DNA of 64,000 nucleotides from Panulirus ornatus (Eukaryota; Arthropoda; Malacostraca; Decapoda; Palinuridae), in the NCBI RefSeq assembly GCF_036320965.1, contig NC_092240.1, positions 6,984,001-7,048,000 on the forward strand, written 5' to 3'. Position 1 is the first letter of the stretch, and each line of letters begins with the position of its first letter. The notes under the pieces are model-generated. The model was given only the letters and a program-made list of their open reading frames with translations. It ran no database searches and had not been told where the DNA came from. Of this stretch, positions 1 through 14,200 are shown one piece after another. The position numbers were made by a program, and so were the translations under genes.

Positions 1-1798
1 GGTCAGACTTCAAAAAAAAAAAAGAAACAAAATATTGCCTTGGATGTACAAAATGTAAGAAAAATTGGTTAATACAAAAAAGAAAATAACAAAGGAATCT
101 TAAAAGTAATATTCAAATTAGATGAAAAGAGAAGGGGTACTGAATCAAGCCTACAATCTGGCACATAATGAGAAATTCCAGTGTCTGAAAAAAGACTGAA
201 TGAAGGAAGAGGAACAAAAAATCAGAGAGACTATAAACAAGGTAAAAGAGAAAAAGAATGATAGTTAGAATAATCATTATCACTACCAGTTGAGGATCAA
301 GAGATTATGGCAATAAACAGAACATACTGAACTTAAATGAGATGACTTAAGTAACCACAGAAAAAATATTAAATTCATCATACTTAAAACCAAATTTTCT
401 AAGAATATGGAATTACCTTCACTGAAGGATACATAGTGACAAGGAAGAGGTATGGGAGAAAACTACTCCTCACAAAACCTGCTTACCTACCCTAATTGTA
501 CATAATGCTCTAAAAAGTTTTGAAGAACCTGATGGGGTCTTCAATTAAAAGGAGGGAAAAATGAAGATGATGATAGCATAAAGATTATCAGTGAAGTGTG
601 GTGGAAAAGTTAACAGAGCAGAGACAACTAAAGAGACACAGACCTTCTGGTTGGGTGCAACTTACTGCTATGAATTTTGAAACTGAATAATCAGAAATGA
701 TATGCCTGAAACAGAGAATCACCTTATAGTTAATAACTTGTGAAAGGATATGGAATCCTAACTGTATGTACAAAAAAGAGCATATAGGTAATGCTTTACA
801 ATACATACAGAAATCTATCTTCTTGAAATTTTACACTAAAGTTTAAGAATCGATATATTCTGAGGTGGTTCAAAAATATCAAGTGAGGATATTCAAATCC
901 ACATGCTGGAAACTGGAAGCTGTGAACAAGTAGAAAATACGTCCAAATCAAAAGTTTCTTGAAAAAAAAATGCAAGAGAGGCACATCAACCTAAAGTACT
1001 GGAAAGCTCAATAGCAATCATGCATTGGAAAACAGGCAACTCTTCTCACCACGAAGTTAATGTGTCTAAGTATTGTTAAGTATTATAAGTGCTGTGTGTA
1101 TCTTGAGGAAGCATGTGAAACTTGGAGCGCCATAAAGTTCTATAGCAGTATACATCTATTCGTGAACCAAATGCATATTACTGTGGCAGCTGCTGATATA
1201 TCTATAACTCTTGGTCTATGATATATAATGACTAGTTTCTTAGCTTTGCAAATCTAATACTTAGGTACACTTTACGTTAAACAGTATCATGTATTCATAC
1301 TGTATTACCATGGTTTTAGCAGCTTACTGAAATGTATGGATATACAACTATTTTTTTTGCATTTTACCTTAATCTGGAATTTGATATGCTGGAATCTGAA
1401 GTTCGGTGGGCCATGGTTGTTTACCTTGATCCTCCCCTGAAATTCTTAACTCGTGATAAAATTTTAAACTTTAAAGATTGAGATAAAAAAATGTTTTCTT
1501 ATATTTTTTTTACAAATTTGTCGTAAATATGCGGAAATTTCTTTAAAATAACGATATTGTTTCATAGCTGTCAATTATATTTTTGTATTTTTGAATGTTT
1601 ATGCTAAGTATTTATTATGTGGATAACTTCATTCGATTGTTTTGTCGATCAATGCAATCCTAAGCTCGAAATAAATAATAATTCTAAAACTTATCAAGTT
1701 TTATTTATTATAGATAGGAGTATTTTTACAAGAATGAGAGAAAAATGAATTGATGATTTGACTTAACGTAAACCTGTATTAATTGATCAGGTGTAAAC
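1..1798. other. Upstream region of ALG9, no gene recognised
   Basis: AT-rich sequence upstream of the ALG9 start codon. Only short ORFs without recognisable similarity are present. A perfect short hairpin, AAAACTT-ATC-AAGTTTT, lies at 1686-1702, flanked by AATAAATA and TTATTTATTA that extend the symmetry. No TATA box is obvious close to the start codon. The promoter and any 5' untranslated exon of ALG9 presumably lie here. Confidence 0.5.
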
Positions 1799-1890
1799 AT
1801 GGCGCCGACTGCTCGAAGCCGGGCTAGTACTCATACTCGAAAAGAATTGCAGAAAGAAATTCAGAAACGTCAGGCCAGTAGTAAAGAAAC
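1799..1890 (+). CDS. ALG9: ALG9 coding exon 1
   Basis: Begins MAPTARSRASTHTRKELQKE, a basic cytosolic N-terminus ahead of the first membrane segment. The donor GTTAGT at 1891 leaves two bases of a codon, which fits the one-base start of exon 2. The alternative donor GTAAAG at 1881 would break the frame. Confidence 0.8.
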
Positions 1891-4800
1891 GTTAGTGTAC
1901 GCTAGTAGTAGAATCCCACTACTTTTTAGCAAGAACAGTATACTGCCTTAGCTGAGTAGTGTTTGACGTTTGGGTAGGATAGTTTTATTTTTAAAAATCT
2001 TACGATACTATTTACTTGTCAGCTTATTATACAGAATGTATTTCCTTCAGCAGTAGTATGTTTTACTCCCATGTTAATATCATCTAACGAAAATGAAAAT
2101 TGGGTATCTGTTTACGTGAACCATCGTATTTATGGATGTCACCTTAGTGAAAGTTCTAGGTTAGGGGACTCTAGTGGACATAATTCAGACATGAGAATTT
2201 AATAGGAGCAGTATTTTTATCATGCGAATAGTAATGAGGGGACAGTTGTAATAATAAAGGAAAATGTTTGCAGAAGTGAAACAGCTAGAAATTGACAATC
2301 TTTGAGAACCTCTAAATTCTACCTGGATGCCAAAATGTACTGTGATTTTCAGTATTTTGTTGGGGGGAAGAAACAGTCACCAACTAGGGGCACTTCTTGA
2401 GAATTTGATTTCATTTTTTCATTGATACATATTGACTGTATCTATTTTTGAATTGATATAGGCTTATCTGAAGTTTCCTTAAGCCCTTCTGTTTCATGTG
2501 ATTACTTGTAATTACAGCACCTGTTTATACTGTAAAGGGTGGGAACCTAAAATTCATGGGGCCCCATCTGATGAACTGTGTCTACTAGCATACAGCTTTT
2601 TAAAATTCTGTGATTTACTCTGTATTCTTATAAAGATTATTTCATATATCCAACTCTGTTATACTATAGAAGTGCTTCTTCCAAGCCTCATCCTTCATTT
2701 CATTTATTATCTCTAGTTTCTCTATGTCTTTCAAGGATCTTTTTACTGTCTGCATCTTGAATCTGATTTAACCCTTTCAGTGTGTAAACTTTCTGAAACG
2801 TTTATTGCCCCATGCATAAAGAAAAAACAGGTTTCTTACTGAATATTTTGTTTTATATACTATTGAAGAAAACATCCCAAAGAGTTGTATGCTTTTCTCA
2901 AAACTGATGTAAGAGGGTGTGGCAGGATGTATTGTGTTTCCTGATAGTGGCACAGGTTCTCTCAATGTATGTAGGTATATGATGATTAAAGGGTTCTAAG
3001 TATGATTTCATTCCATATACCCCTAAACACACTGTACTCCACTGTACTCCATATCGTGTTTCACCAGTTGTGATTTCATACAGCCCATACTTATCATGTA
3101 CATACATTACTCTTTGGTTTGGTCATGTGGAGAGAATGAGAGGAAAGATTGACAAAGAGGATATACGTGTCAGAGGTGGAGGGAATGAGGAGAAGTGGGA
3201 GACCAAATTGGGGGTGGAGGGATGGAGTGAAAAAGATTTTGAGCGATCGGGGCCTGAACATGCAGGAGGGTGAAAGGCTTGCAAGGAATAGAGTGAATTG
3301 GAATGATGTGGTCTACTGGGGTTGACATGCTGTCAATGAATTGAACCAGGGCTTGTGAAGCATCTGGGGTAAACCATGGAAAGTTTTGTGGGGTCTGGAT
3401 GTGGAAAGGGAGGTGTGGTTTCAAAGAGTGAGTGTGAACAAATGTGGCCTTTGTTGTCTTTTCCTAGCGCTACCTTGTGTGCGTGTGGGGGAAGGGGGTT
3501 GTCATTTCATTTGTGGCGGGATGGCGACGGGAATGAATAAGGGCAGCAAGTATGGATTATGTACATGTGTATATATGTGTATGTCTTTGTATGCATATAT
3601 ATATGTATATGTTGAAATGTATAGGTATATATATGTGCGTGTGTGGATGTGTGTGTATATACATTTGTATGTGGGTGGGTAGGGCCACTCTTTCGTTTGT
3701 TTCATTGCGCTACCTCGCTAACGCGGGAGACAGCGACAAAGTATAATAAAAAACATTACTCTTTTTCATTATAAGTATAATTTATGTATTTCCATTAATA
3801 TGCATTCACACAAAACAATATTTGAATAAGTGAAAGAAAAACTTTCCATCAAAAAGATTGAGCATAATATGAGTGAAATTGTTTCTTTCAGTGTAAAAAT
3901 GACTTATAGTAGATAAAAAATTGGGTTTTCCTCTATGATAATGCAATTACATTTTCTTTGATTGATGATTCATAGGTGACTGTGATGTGTGATTTATCTT
4001 CCAGCTTTGTTGTTAGGTTGTTTGAGACATCTGTGGATAAGGTGTGAAGTCAAACATCTGCTGGGAATTTAGTTAGGAATGAAGGTCAAATGCCAAGTAT
4101 CTGGCTCTGTGTACCATGCTATGTCCATCTAAAACTCTGGCCAGGTGCACTGAAAAAGGTTGAAATCTTAAAGCTTGTGATCAGGTTAACCCTCACTCTT
4201 CTCTCTTCTTTGGTGGACTTACTTGAGGCCTCTATCCTCTTCCTGTAACTCACCTCCCTTAATTCTGTTACAGTGTTTGTAGCTCTCCACTGGACCTTCC
4301 CTTTTCGTTCCTTGAGCTTCTTTAGGTGCTGTATGCTCTGCTTGAAGGACAGACTGCAGAGGAGAGTTAGGTAGGCTTTGAAGTTGGAGGATCTTTGTCT
4401 TGCCCTGTTCTACAGTCTCTTCCTTTTTTTTCTACTCTTTGTAGCTGCCTTCTGTGACTGTCTTGGGTTGGTGGAAGTCTAAGATCTATGAATTGTAAGC
4501 TCTGAGACACTGGAAGTGAGTGGGTAGATGATATCAGTCCAATTGGAGTTGGTGGTTGGTTAAAGTTAAGCCAGAATAATGAACAGGCACCTACAATCAT
4601 GCTGGGATTATTTGTAAAGGGTGAAGGAAGGCTGGTGCCTCCTCACCAGAATCATGAGAGTTTGAAGGGTCCTAACCATATATATATCCAAGGAACATAT
4701 CTTGTCTGTGGAATACTGCACCAGAGAGAAAAGGTTTTTCACTTCAAAACCTACATTTTTTTACTTTCAGTCATAGGAATTTTTTTCATATATGTTCTAA

Positions 4801-7800
4801 GTCATTATGAACAAAGAAATTTCCTCATAAACTTGCATCTACTCTCTAGAATTCATGAATGATACACAAAAAACCTCAGCCCTCTACCCACAACTAGGCC
4901 CTAAAGCACTTAAACTCTACAGTAGAGTTCTCCAAGTAGCAGATCTCTCTCTAGCCCTCTTCAGTCTCTTCTTGAACAACCTCCCATTAGTAAAACACAA
5001 CTTGAAGGTCTTTTCATATTTATGCAGGTGACTACGTAATTACATCACAACACCCTGACAGCACAGTGACAGCAACAAACGTGCAACACTACAATACACA
5101 GTTGGAATTGTGGCTTACCCAAAACAAAAGTCTTCAATCACTCTTTTGAACCCAGATAGACATGAATCCAGCCACAATCGCGAGTCACCTGTCTCGGATA
5201 ATTACTCTTATTGAACAAAATGCAACTTTTAGGCATCACATGGGCTACACAACATTCACTCCCTACACCAGTAATATCATCACAAGAGCAGCAAACTCTA
5301 AATACCTTCAAAGCACTAACTGACATCAGATTTAGACAAGAAAAAGAATTCCTCTGCATCATGTAAAACCAGTTCATTCACTCTGTATTACATCTCAACT
5401 GCCTCGTCTTCTACTCTCTTAAAAGCAATAATAAAAAAACTGCAAACCACACAAAATGATGTGCTCAGAACAGGCATTGGCTACTGAGCAACCACAAACA
5501 CTCAACACCTACACAATGACACTAAAGGTCCTCCCTGTACCACCTCAACATGCTTGTCACTCAACTTTATGCAGCAGCATTAGACCTCTCCCAACCAAAC
5601 CACTCCATATATAACCACTAACCTCCAAGTAGAAACATAAGCTTACCTCTGTATCACTCTTCAGCAACTTGTACTCTGATCCCCCACCCCACCAGATATA
5701 ACACTGACAAAACACATACACTAAAATATCCTTACTAGCACTAAATGTTGTCCCTTCAGCTGAGTTTAAACTCCATTCCCGTAGACATACACCCTTCAGA
5801 AGCCACACTTCCCAGGCAGAAAGGAGTCATGCTTTCCCACCTATGCTGTGGACATCACCCATCCCTACAACACTAGAAACACCATTTCAGCCCATACCAA
5901 GACTTTTCTTGCCCATGATGCACCTACCACAAGAAAGACAGCATTTAGTGCTCACCTGCTCAGTCATCACATGGATGCACACAACTCCACTACACTTTAT
6001 GACCTATGGTCCTGACCAGTGGATGTCACTGGCTTTCTGAGCACTGCAGGAGCCTCATAAAGATAGGAAGGACTCTTGGGGCTGGACATGTGTGTGCGTG
6101 AGTGTAATTTGTATGGGGAGGAAGTTTTACACTAATGGGGGCCCCTTTTTATGAATATTATTGTCATACAACTTAAATTTATGTATGTTGTCTGCATTAA
6201 TCATGTCCTTAGTCATTCTCTTTCATTCATCCACCACTCTTATACTGTGGAAGTATTTCTTTGACAATTTTCTTGCTTAATTTCATGTTTATCCTTTGGT
6301 TGTTTTATTCCTACATCTCTTGAGGAACTTTTCAGTCCACATCATCAGTATGTTCTAAAATCTTAAAGGTTGTAATCAAGTCACCCCTCTCTCCTTTCTC
6401 TTCCAAGGTGGTCAAATTGAAAGCCTTTAGCCTTTTAGCCTTTCCTTGTAACTTAGCTGTCTTAATTCTGGTACCATCTTTGTTGTCCTCCTTTGAACCC
6501 TCTCTGTTAGTTCTTTATGAAGTGACCGAACTTGAGAAGCATATCCAGTTTTGGCCTTATGTATGATATAAACAGGTTGCTTAGTATTTCCTTATCCATA
6601 TACTTGAAAGTTATTCTGATATTTGCCAGAAGACAGTTTGCCACCTTTATTGTTCCCCTCATTGTTCTCCTAATATGGGACTCTAGTGATAGATTCAAGA
6701 CGATTCTGACTCCCAAGTCCGTCTCACACACAGAATTGTCATTCCACCTATACCCTTTCTCACTTGGCCTCCTCCCAGTTTTTTGTGTGTCACACACTTC
6801 TCTCACATGTTGACTTAAGATACATCCCATGCCTCACCCACATCCTTAGTTTTGTTTGTTCTCACCTTTTGCCATTCAACACTCAGTTTCTCCTGATATT
6901 TCTTCACATGTCTTTTCCAAGCTCACTTACTTTCCCCTCCCTCTTCTCATCTGTACCATTTCCTCTTTCCCAAAAACCTTTACCACAGTTCTTCACCCTT
7001 GCTTCCACCAGTTAATGATCAGGACCTACCAGCTACTCCTCTCAGCACATTCACATCTAAGAGCATTTCTTTTGCACGTTTGTCATTTAGTATGTAATCC
7101 AGTAATTCCCATTTACTATATTTCCTACTCCCCCACATATACCTGCATTTGTCCCTCTTTCCATACTAGGTATTTTCATTCACCCATCCTTTTTCACGAC
7201 ACAACTCCATAAGCTCTTCACCATTTCCATTCACCTTACAGAGTACCCTTTTCTCCCTAGTTATGCCGTCAGCTATCACATTACTCACTTTTGTATATAA
7301 TTCACCCATCACTATACCTGGTCTCTTGGATCAGATTTGCTGACACACACACTCAACTGCTCCTAAAGCACTCACCTTTCTCCTCCTTTTCACAAGGTGC
7401 ATAAACACTAATAATCACCCATCTCTTGTAATTCATATTATTTTTACTCACATCACTACCATGCTCTCTATCACATGTTCCCACAACTACTTCAGCAGTA
7501 AAGTTACCTCCTTTGTAGTTCTTGCCCTTTCATTACCTCCTGACTTTACCCCAAAGACATCCCCAAACCATTCTTCCTCATTTCCCTTGAACTTTGTTTT
7601 GTTCAGAGCTAGAGCATTAAGGTTCCTTTCCTCAAACATACTTCCAGTTTCTCCTTTCTTCTCATCTTGGTTACCTCCACACATGTTCAGTCTTGTACCT
7701 TTTTTTGTAAAAGAATAGAAAGCTTGAAAGAAGTTATACTGGTGACAGGAGTCAGTCATGTTTAAAGGGACATAGTATGTTGTTACTAACTTGTAAGTAA

Positions 7801-8164
7801 ACTTGAATTGATACTCAAGGCTAATAGATTATGATTCTGAAACAAGGATTCTGTCCTTTTGATTTTTGAATGAATTAAATAGCAAGTATGTATGACGATT
7901 ATTTTTTTTCAGCAAGCAGGAAAAAGATGAGAAAGGAACAAGCGTTGTGGGTGTAGTGGAACCTTGGACACCTGGGTCTTACACAGCACTGAAGGCTCTC
8001 CTTTCAGCTCGCCTCTGTGCTGCAATATGGGCTTTAATTAATGATTGTGATGAAACTTACAACTATTGGGAGCCTGTAAGTCACTGTGTTAATGTTATTT
8101 TTGGAGTTTATCTCCACATGATGAAAGAATGTAGATATCTTTAGTCTTCTTTTAAACTTAATCC

Positions 8165-8257
<93 letters not shown>

Positions 8258-11200
8258 ATTTGTATGGTGTGAAAAAATCTTAAGAGATCAGGTATTTTGA
8301 TATCAGGAGAAAGAAGAAACATGCATGGAGTGACAGCTGATACATTTAAAAAGAGATGAGACTGAAAGCAGAAGTCACTCCCTGGTGAAGATAGAGTTGA
8401 TGATTGTTCAAAAGTGAGTTGTGGCCAAGAGAAACCGCATTACTTACAAGTAAGACATTCAGTGAGTGTCACACACTATCCCTACCTTTTCAGCAAAATC
8501 TGATAATAAGGATTCATGGGTAGACACTACCAGTGCTCTTTCTCTCAACCTAACATCACATTACTAAGTGCACTGCTGTCAGATGAACTCCTTTGTAGTG
8601 AGAAGTTCCTTGATAGTACTGTATCTATTAATGACCGTGATACATCCATGCTGAAAGTTATTTGTACTCATAAGAATGATAAGACAAAGGAATTCAAATG
8701 CAACCAACCTCTGGGTCCTTTTGAGGCTGTTTGCGATAGAGGAAGATATTTGAAACTGACAGATCTGTGTGGTATGAGTAGAAAACATTTCATTTCCAGC
8801 ACATTTACCCTCCTCCATACATTTTCATCCATATCCCATGACTCACATCCTTACAACATTGTTGGGACTGCTGTACCTTCAAACATACCCACTTTTGTCC
8901 TCCCAGGTAACGACCTCTCTTCCCACACATTCCTCATGTATATGAATATGAAAGTGGCAAGGTGGCTGGAGTGGCTGCTATTGCAGTTGAATTTCTTAAG
9001 GGGGTGACTTTAATGATGATTGGTTAGTTAGGCTTTTCAGTGTATCTACTGATCATGGTAAGGTGCCTGACAAATTGGTAGAATGCACATATAGTGGCTT
9101 TGTATAAAGGCAAGGGGAACAAGGTGAGTGTTCAGACTACAGAGGTATGTTTGTTGAGTGTACCTGTTAAGATTTATGAAAAAGCAGTGATCGAGAATTA
9201 AGGCATACACAGTCCATCTGGCTGGGGAGGAACAGTGAGGTTTTAGATGTGGTAGAAGATATGTGGATTTGCTTCAAAAAATGTGTTTGAGAAATGCTTA
9301 GAGAAACAGAATTTGTGTATGGTATTTATAGACCTGGAGAAAGCATATGGTAGGGTTGATAGAGATTCCTTGTTGAAGGTTTAAGATTATATGGTGTGGG
9401 AGGAAAGCTGCTAAAAGCAGTGATAAGTTTTTATAAAGGGTGCAAAGCATGTGTATGAGTAGGAGGAGAGGAGAGTGAGTTGTTCCATCTGAAGGTTTGT
9501 CTGTGGCAGGGTTGTATGATGTCACCTTAGCTGTTTAATTTGTTTATGGATGGGGTTGTGAGAGGTAAATGCAAGAGTCTTGGAGAGAGGGGCTAGTATG
9601 CAGTGTGTACGGAAAGGGGTGCTTAGGAAATGAGTCAATTTTTGTATACTGATGATGCAACTCTTGGGGGCACATTCAAGCGAGAAAGAGCTGAAGTCGG
9701 TGACTGAGTTTGGGAGAGTGTGTGTGACAGGAGGAAGGTAGTGGTTAGTATTTTTGATCATGAAAAATTCATGGGCTGCCCAGGGTTAAGTGCATAGGTT
9801 GGAATCCTGGTTGCAGCAGTCAGTCCTCAGTCAACCCAGCTATTCATCTACCCCATGAGAGTTAGTTGATAAAATGGGTACCTGGCTTAGACTAATGAGG
9901 TGGCCTTGATTAGGGCCTCAGTTGCATGTGCCATCTCAGGTAACATGAAAAAGGAAAAAATGTGAATATAGTCAAGGTTATTAGGTTTATCAGGATAGAG
10001 TGACAGGCTAGCTGGGATGTGAGTTTGAATGGACAAAATTTGGAGGAAGTTAAGTGTTTTAGTGACACAGGAGTGGAAAGGCAGCAATAGAACCATGTAA
10101 GTGGAAGTGCCATGAGGGGGTGATGGTTCTGGGAGCATTGAAGAATGTGTGAAAAGAGGATGGAAGAATAAGAGAAAGAGGAAAAGATGTGTGGGAGGGG
10201 AAAGATGGGTATTTTTCAAGTTATAGTAGTACCAACAATGTTGTTTGGATGCGAGGCATAGGATATAGATGGGGATGTGGGAGGAGGGAGAAGGTGCTGG
10301 AAATGAAATGTTTGAGGACAATATGTGGTGTGAGGTGGTTTGATCAATTAAGTATTAAAAGGATAAGAGAAAAATGTAGTAACAAAATAAGTATGGTAAA
10401 AGAGCTAAAGAGTGTGTGCTGAAATGGTTCAGACATATGGAGAGAATGAGTGTGAAGAGATTGAAAATAAGGATATATGTGTCAGGCATGGAGGGGATAA
10501 GGAGGAGGGGGAGGCCAAATTAGTGATGGAAGGATGGAATGAAAAGGACATACGCAACCTTTCTTCTTATGCTCCTGTTATACTTTGTCGCTGTCTCCCA
10601 CATTAGCGAGGTAGCGCAAGGAAACAGATGAAAGAATGGCCCAACCCACCCACATACACATGTATATACATACACATCCAGACAGGCACATATACATACC
10701 TATACATTTCATCGTATACATATATATACATACACAGACATATACATATATACACATGTACATAATTCATGCTTGCTGCCTTTGTTCATTCCTGTCACCA
10801 CCCTGCCACACATGAAATGACAACTCCCTCCCCCCACATGTGCGAGAGGTAGCACTAGGAAAAGACAACAAAGGCTACATTTGTTCACACTCAGTCTCTA
10901 GCTGTCATGTATAATGCACTGAAACCACAGCTCCCTTTCCACATCCAGGCCCCACAAAACTTTCCATGGTTTACCTCAGACGCTTCACATTCCCTGGTTC
11001 AGTCCATTGACAACACGTTGACCCTGGTATACCACATCATTCCAATTCACTCTGTTCTTTGCATGCCTTTCACCCTCCTATATGTTCAGGCCCTGATTGC
11101 TCAAAATCTTTTTCACTCCATCCTTCCAATTTGGTCTCCCACTTCTCCTCGTTCCCTCCACCTCTGACACATATATCCTCTTTGTCAGTCTTTCCTCTCT

Positions 11201-14200
11201 CATTCTCTTCATGTGACCAAACCATTTCAAAACACCCTCTTAGCTTCTCAACCACGCTCTTTTTATTACCAAACATCTCTCTTACCCTTTCATTACTTAC
11301 TCACACCACATATTGTCCTCAAACATGTCATTTCCAACACATCCACCCTCCTCTGTACAACTCCATCTATAGCCCATGCCTCGCTACCATATAACATTGT
11401 TGGAACCACTATTCCTTCAAACATACCTATTTTTGCTTTCTGAGATAATGTTCTTGCCTTCAACACATTCTCCAACACTCCCAAAACTTTCGCCCCCTCT
11501 CCCACCCTGTGACTCACTTCCGCTTCCGTGGTTCCATCTGCTGCCAAATCCAATCCTAGATATCTAAAACACTTCACTTCCTCCAGTTTTTCTCCATTCA
11601 ACCATACCTCCCAGTTGACTTGTCCCTCAACCCTACTGTACCTAATAACCTTGCTCTTATTCTCATTTACTCTCAGCTTTCTTCTTTCTCACACTTTACC
11701 AAACTCAGTCACCAGCTTCTGCAGTTTCTCACCCGAATCAGCTACCAGCGCTGTATCATCAGTGAACAACAACTGACTCACTTCCCAAGCTCTCTCATCC
11801 ACAGCAGACTGCATACTTGCCCCTCTCTCCAAAACTCTTGCATTCACCTCCCTAACAACCCCATCCATAAACAAATTAAACTACCATGGAGACATCACGC
11901 ACCCCTGCTGCAAACCGACATTCACTGAGAACCAGTCACTTTTTTTTTCATACTATCCGCCATCTCCTGCTTTAGCGAGGTAGCGTTAAGAACAGAGGAC
12001 TGAGCCTTTGAGGGAAACCCTCATTTGTCCCCCTTCTCTGTTCCTTCTTGTGGAAAATAAAAACGAGAGGGGAGGATTTCCAGCCCCCTCTCCCTCCCTT
12101 TAGTCGCCTTCTACGACACGCAGGGAATACACAGGAAGTATTCTTTCTACCCTATCCCTAGGGATAATATATATGAGTCATAGGGTAGGGGAGGGGGTGA
12201 GGGTTCTCAGAGCAATGAAGAATGTGTAGAAGGTGAGAACATTATCTCGGAGAGCAAAAATAGGTTTGTCTGAAGGAGCAGTAGTTACAGCGAGGCTATA
12301 TGGTTGCGAGGCATGGGCTATATATAGGGTTGTACGGAGGATGGTAAATGTGTTGGAAATGAAATGTTTTTGGACAAAATGTGGTATGAGGTGGTTTGAT
12401 TAAGTAATGAAAGGGAGAGAGAGATGTGTGGTAATAAAAAGAGTGTGGTTAAGAGAGCAGAAGGTGTCTTGAAATAGTTTGGGCATATGGAGAGAATGAG
12501 TAAGGAAAGATTGACAAAGAGGATATATGTGTCAGAGGTGGAGGGAACAAGGAGAAGCGGGAGACCAAATTGGAGGTGGAAGGATGGAGTGAAAAAGATT
12601 TTAAGTGATCGTGGCCTGAACATACAGAAGGGTGAGAGATGTGCAAGAAATAGAGTGATTTGGAATGATGTGGTATACAGGGGTTGACTTTCTGTCAATG
12701 AACAGAACCAGAGCATGTGAAATGTCACTGAGGTAGCGGCAGGAAGCAGAGGAAGAATGGCCCATCCACTCATATATACATATATATACATAAATGCCCA
12801 TACATGCACATATTCATATCAACATGTACACGTATACGTATATATACATATACACAGACATATACATGTATACCCTTGTACATATTCATACTTGCTTGCC
12901 TTCATCCATTCCTGGTGCTCCCCTGCCCCGCAGGAAACAGCATCTCTATCCCCTGCTTCAATGAGGTAGCACCATTAAAACAAGTATTTTTATATCTTGA
13001 TGTTTTTCATGTATTTTTTAATGAGAGATTGTACTCATCATCCAGTCATTTATGTTATTATATATTCAATATTCTAATGCTTCCATAGACACACTTCCTG
13101 CTGTATGGTAAGGGATTCCAGACGTGGGAATATGCACCTCAGTATGCACTGCGCTCCTACACTTACATCCTCATCCATGCAGTTCCTGGCTGGATATATT
13201 CCAGTCTGTTGCAGTCTAACCGCATGCTGGTATTCTTCTTTATACGATGCATGTTGGCCTTAGGATGTTCAGGCTGTGAACTTTACTTTTACAGGTAAAT
13301 TTTATGTTTTGTGAGGTGACTATTTATAAAGTGTATTTTGGAATTGACATAATAGTTCATAAACATCACACAGTATTTGGGGCACTTGAATGAGCAAGTT
13401 TATCTTTCAGGAATGTAATAGTTGCATAATCTATTTCATAAGAGCTCATGGCTTTTGTAGCTCTGTTGTTAGGATTAGTAGATACTTGATCATTAGTTTG
13501 CAATTGGATTGTAGGTTTACAATTTCAGAATCATTGATTTAAGACTGGAAATAATGTTTGTGGACTTTATAAATGGATTTGTCAAGTTTAAGAAATAGAC
13601 ATTGAATATTATAGAGGCCTTTCAGTGAGCTTGCTGCCAGCTCAAACAGAGAGAGTCAGGAATAATTTCTCTCAGGTTCCTGACTGAAGATTTAAGGGGA
13701 TTGATATGAAGGTTCTTAGCATCAGTTTGTAGATGCATTATCTATTTGTAGATGACCTTTTTTCCAGATTGTGATTTGTGTGACTGGTCTTATAACCATA
13801 TTGTACCTTCTGCAGATGGCCTTATTTCCACATGATTACTACAGATACTGTAGAGTGCTTAATGGTGTGTGTTTGATTGCATGTATGTAGAATCTTCTTT
13901 AACTGATGGGTTCCACCCATCTTCTCATGTTTAAGTGTTGAAGACTCCGTAGCAGTGCTCAGAACAGCTGTTGAAAATAGAAACCTTAGTCTTTTCACAT
14001 GTTCATACATTTGTGTCTATCTTGCAATTAAACTGATGTATATTATACTAAGAAGCATATGCTAGTTTTGAAGTATGTATTCTTAAAGTGAAAATGATTT
14101 TGTCTTGATTGTTTTATTTTTCATGACTTAAGAAAAATGAGAATCATCAGAGGTTATTACATACACCATTACCAATCTTCTATCGGTTTATCATTGTATT

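Noticed and set aside
1881..1886. Alternative ALG9 exon 1 donor GTAAAG
   Set aside because: Its phase does not fit exon 2; the donor at 1891 does.
3386..3746. Open frames rich in Y, I, C, V and M
   Set aside because: They come from the TG/TA-rich 3' UTR of the LINE, not from coding sequence.
8516..9007. 163-codon plus-strand open frame in ALG9 intron 2
   Set aside because: No family resemblance, no fitting splice sites, and its end overlaps the start of a decayed LINE.
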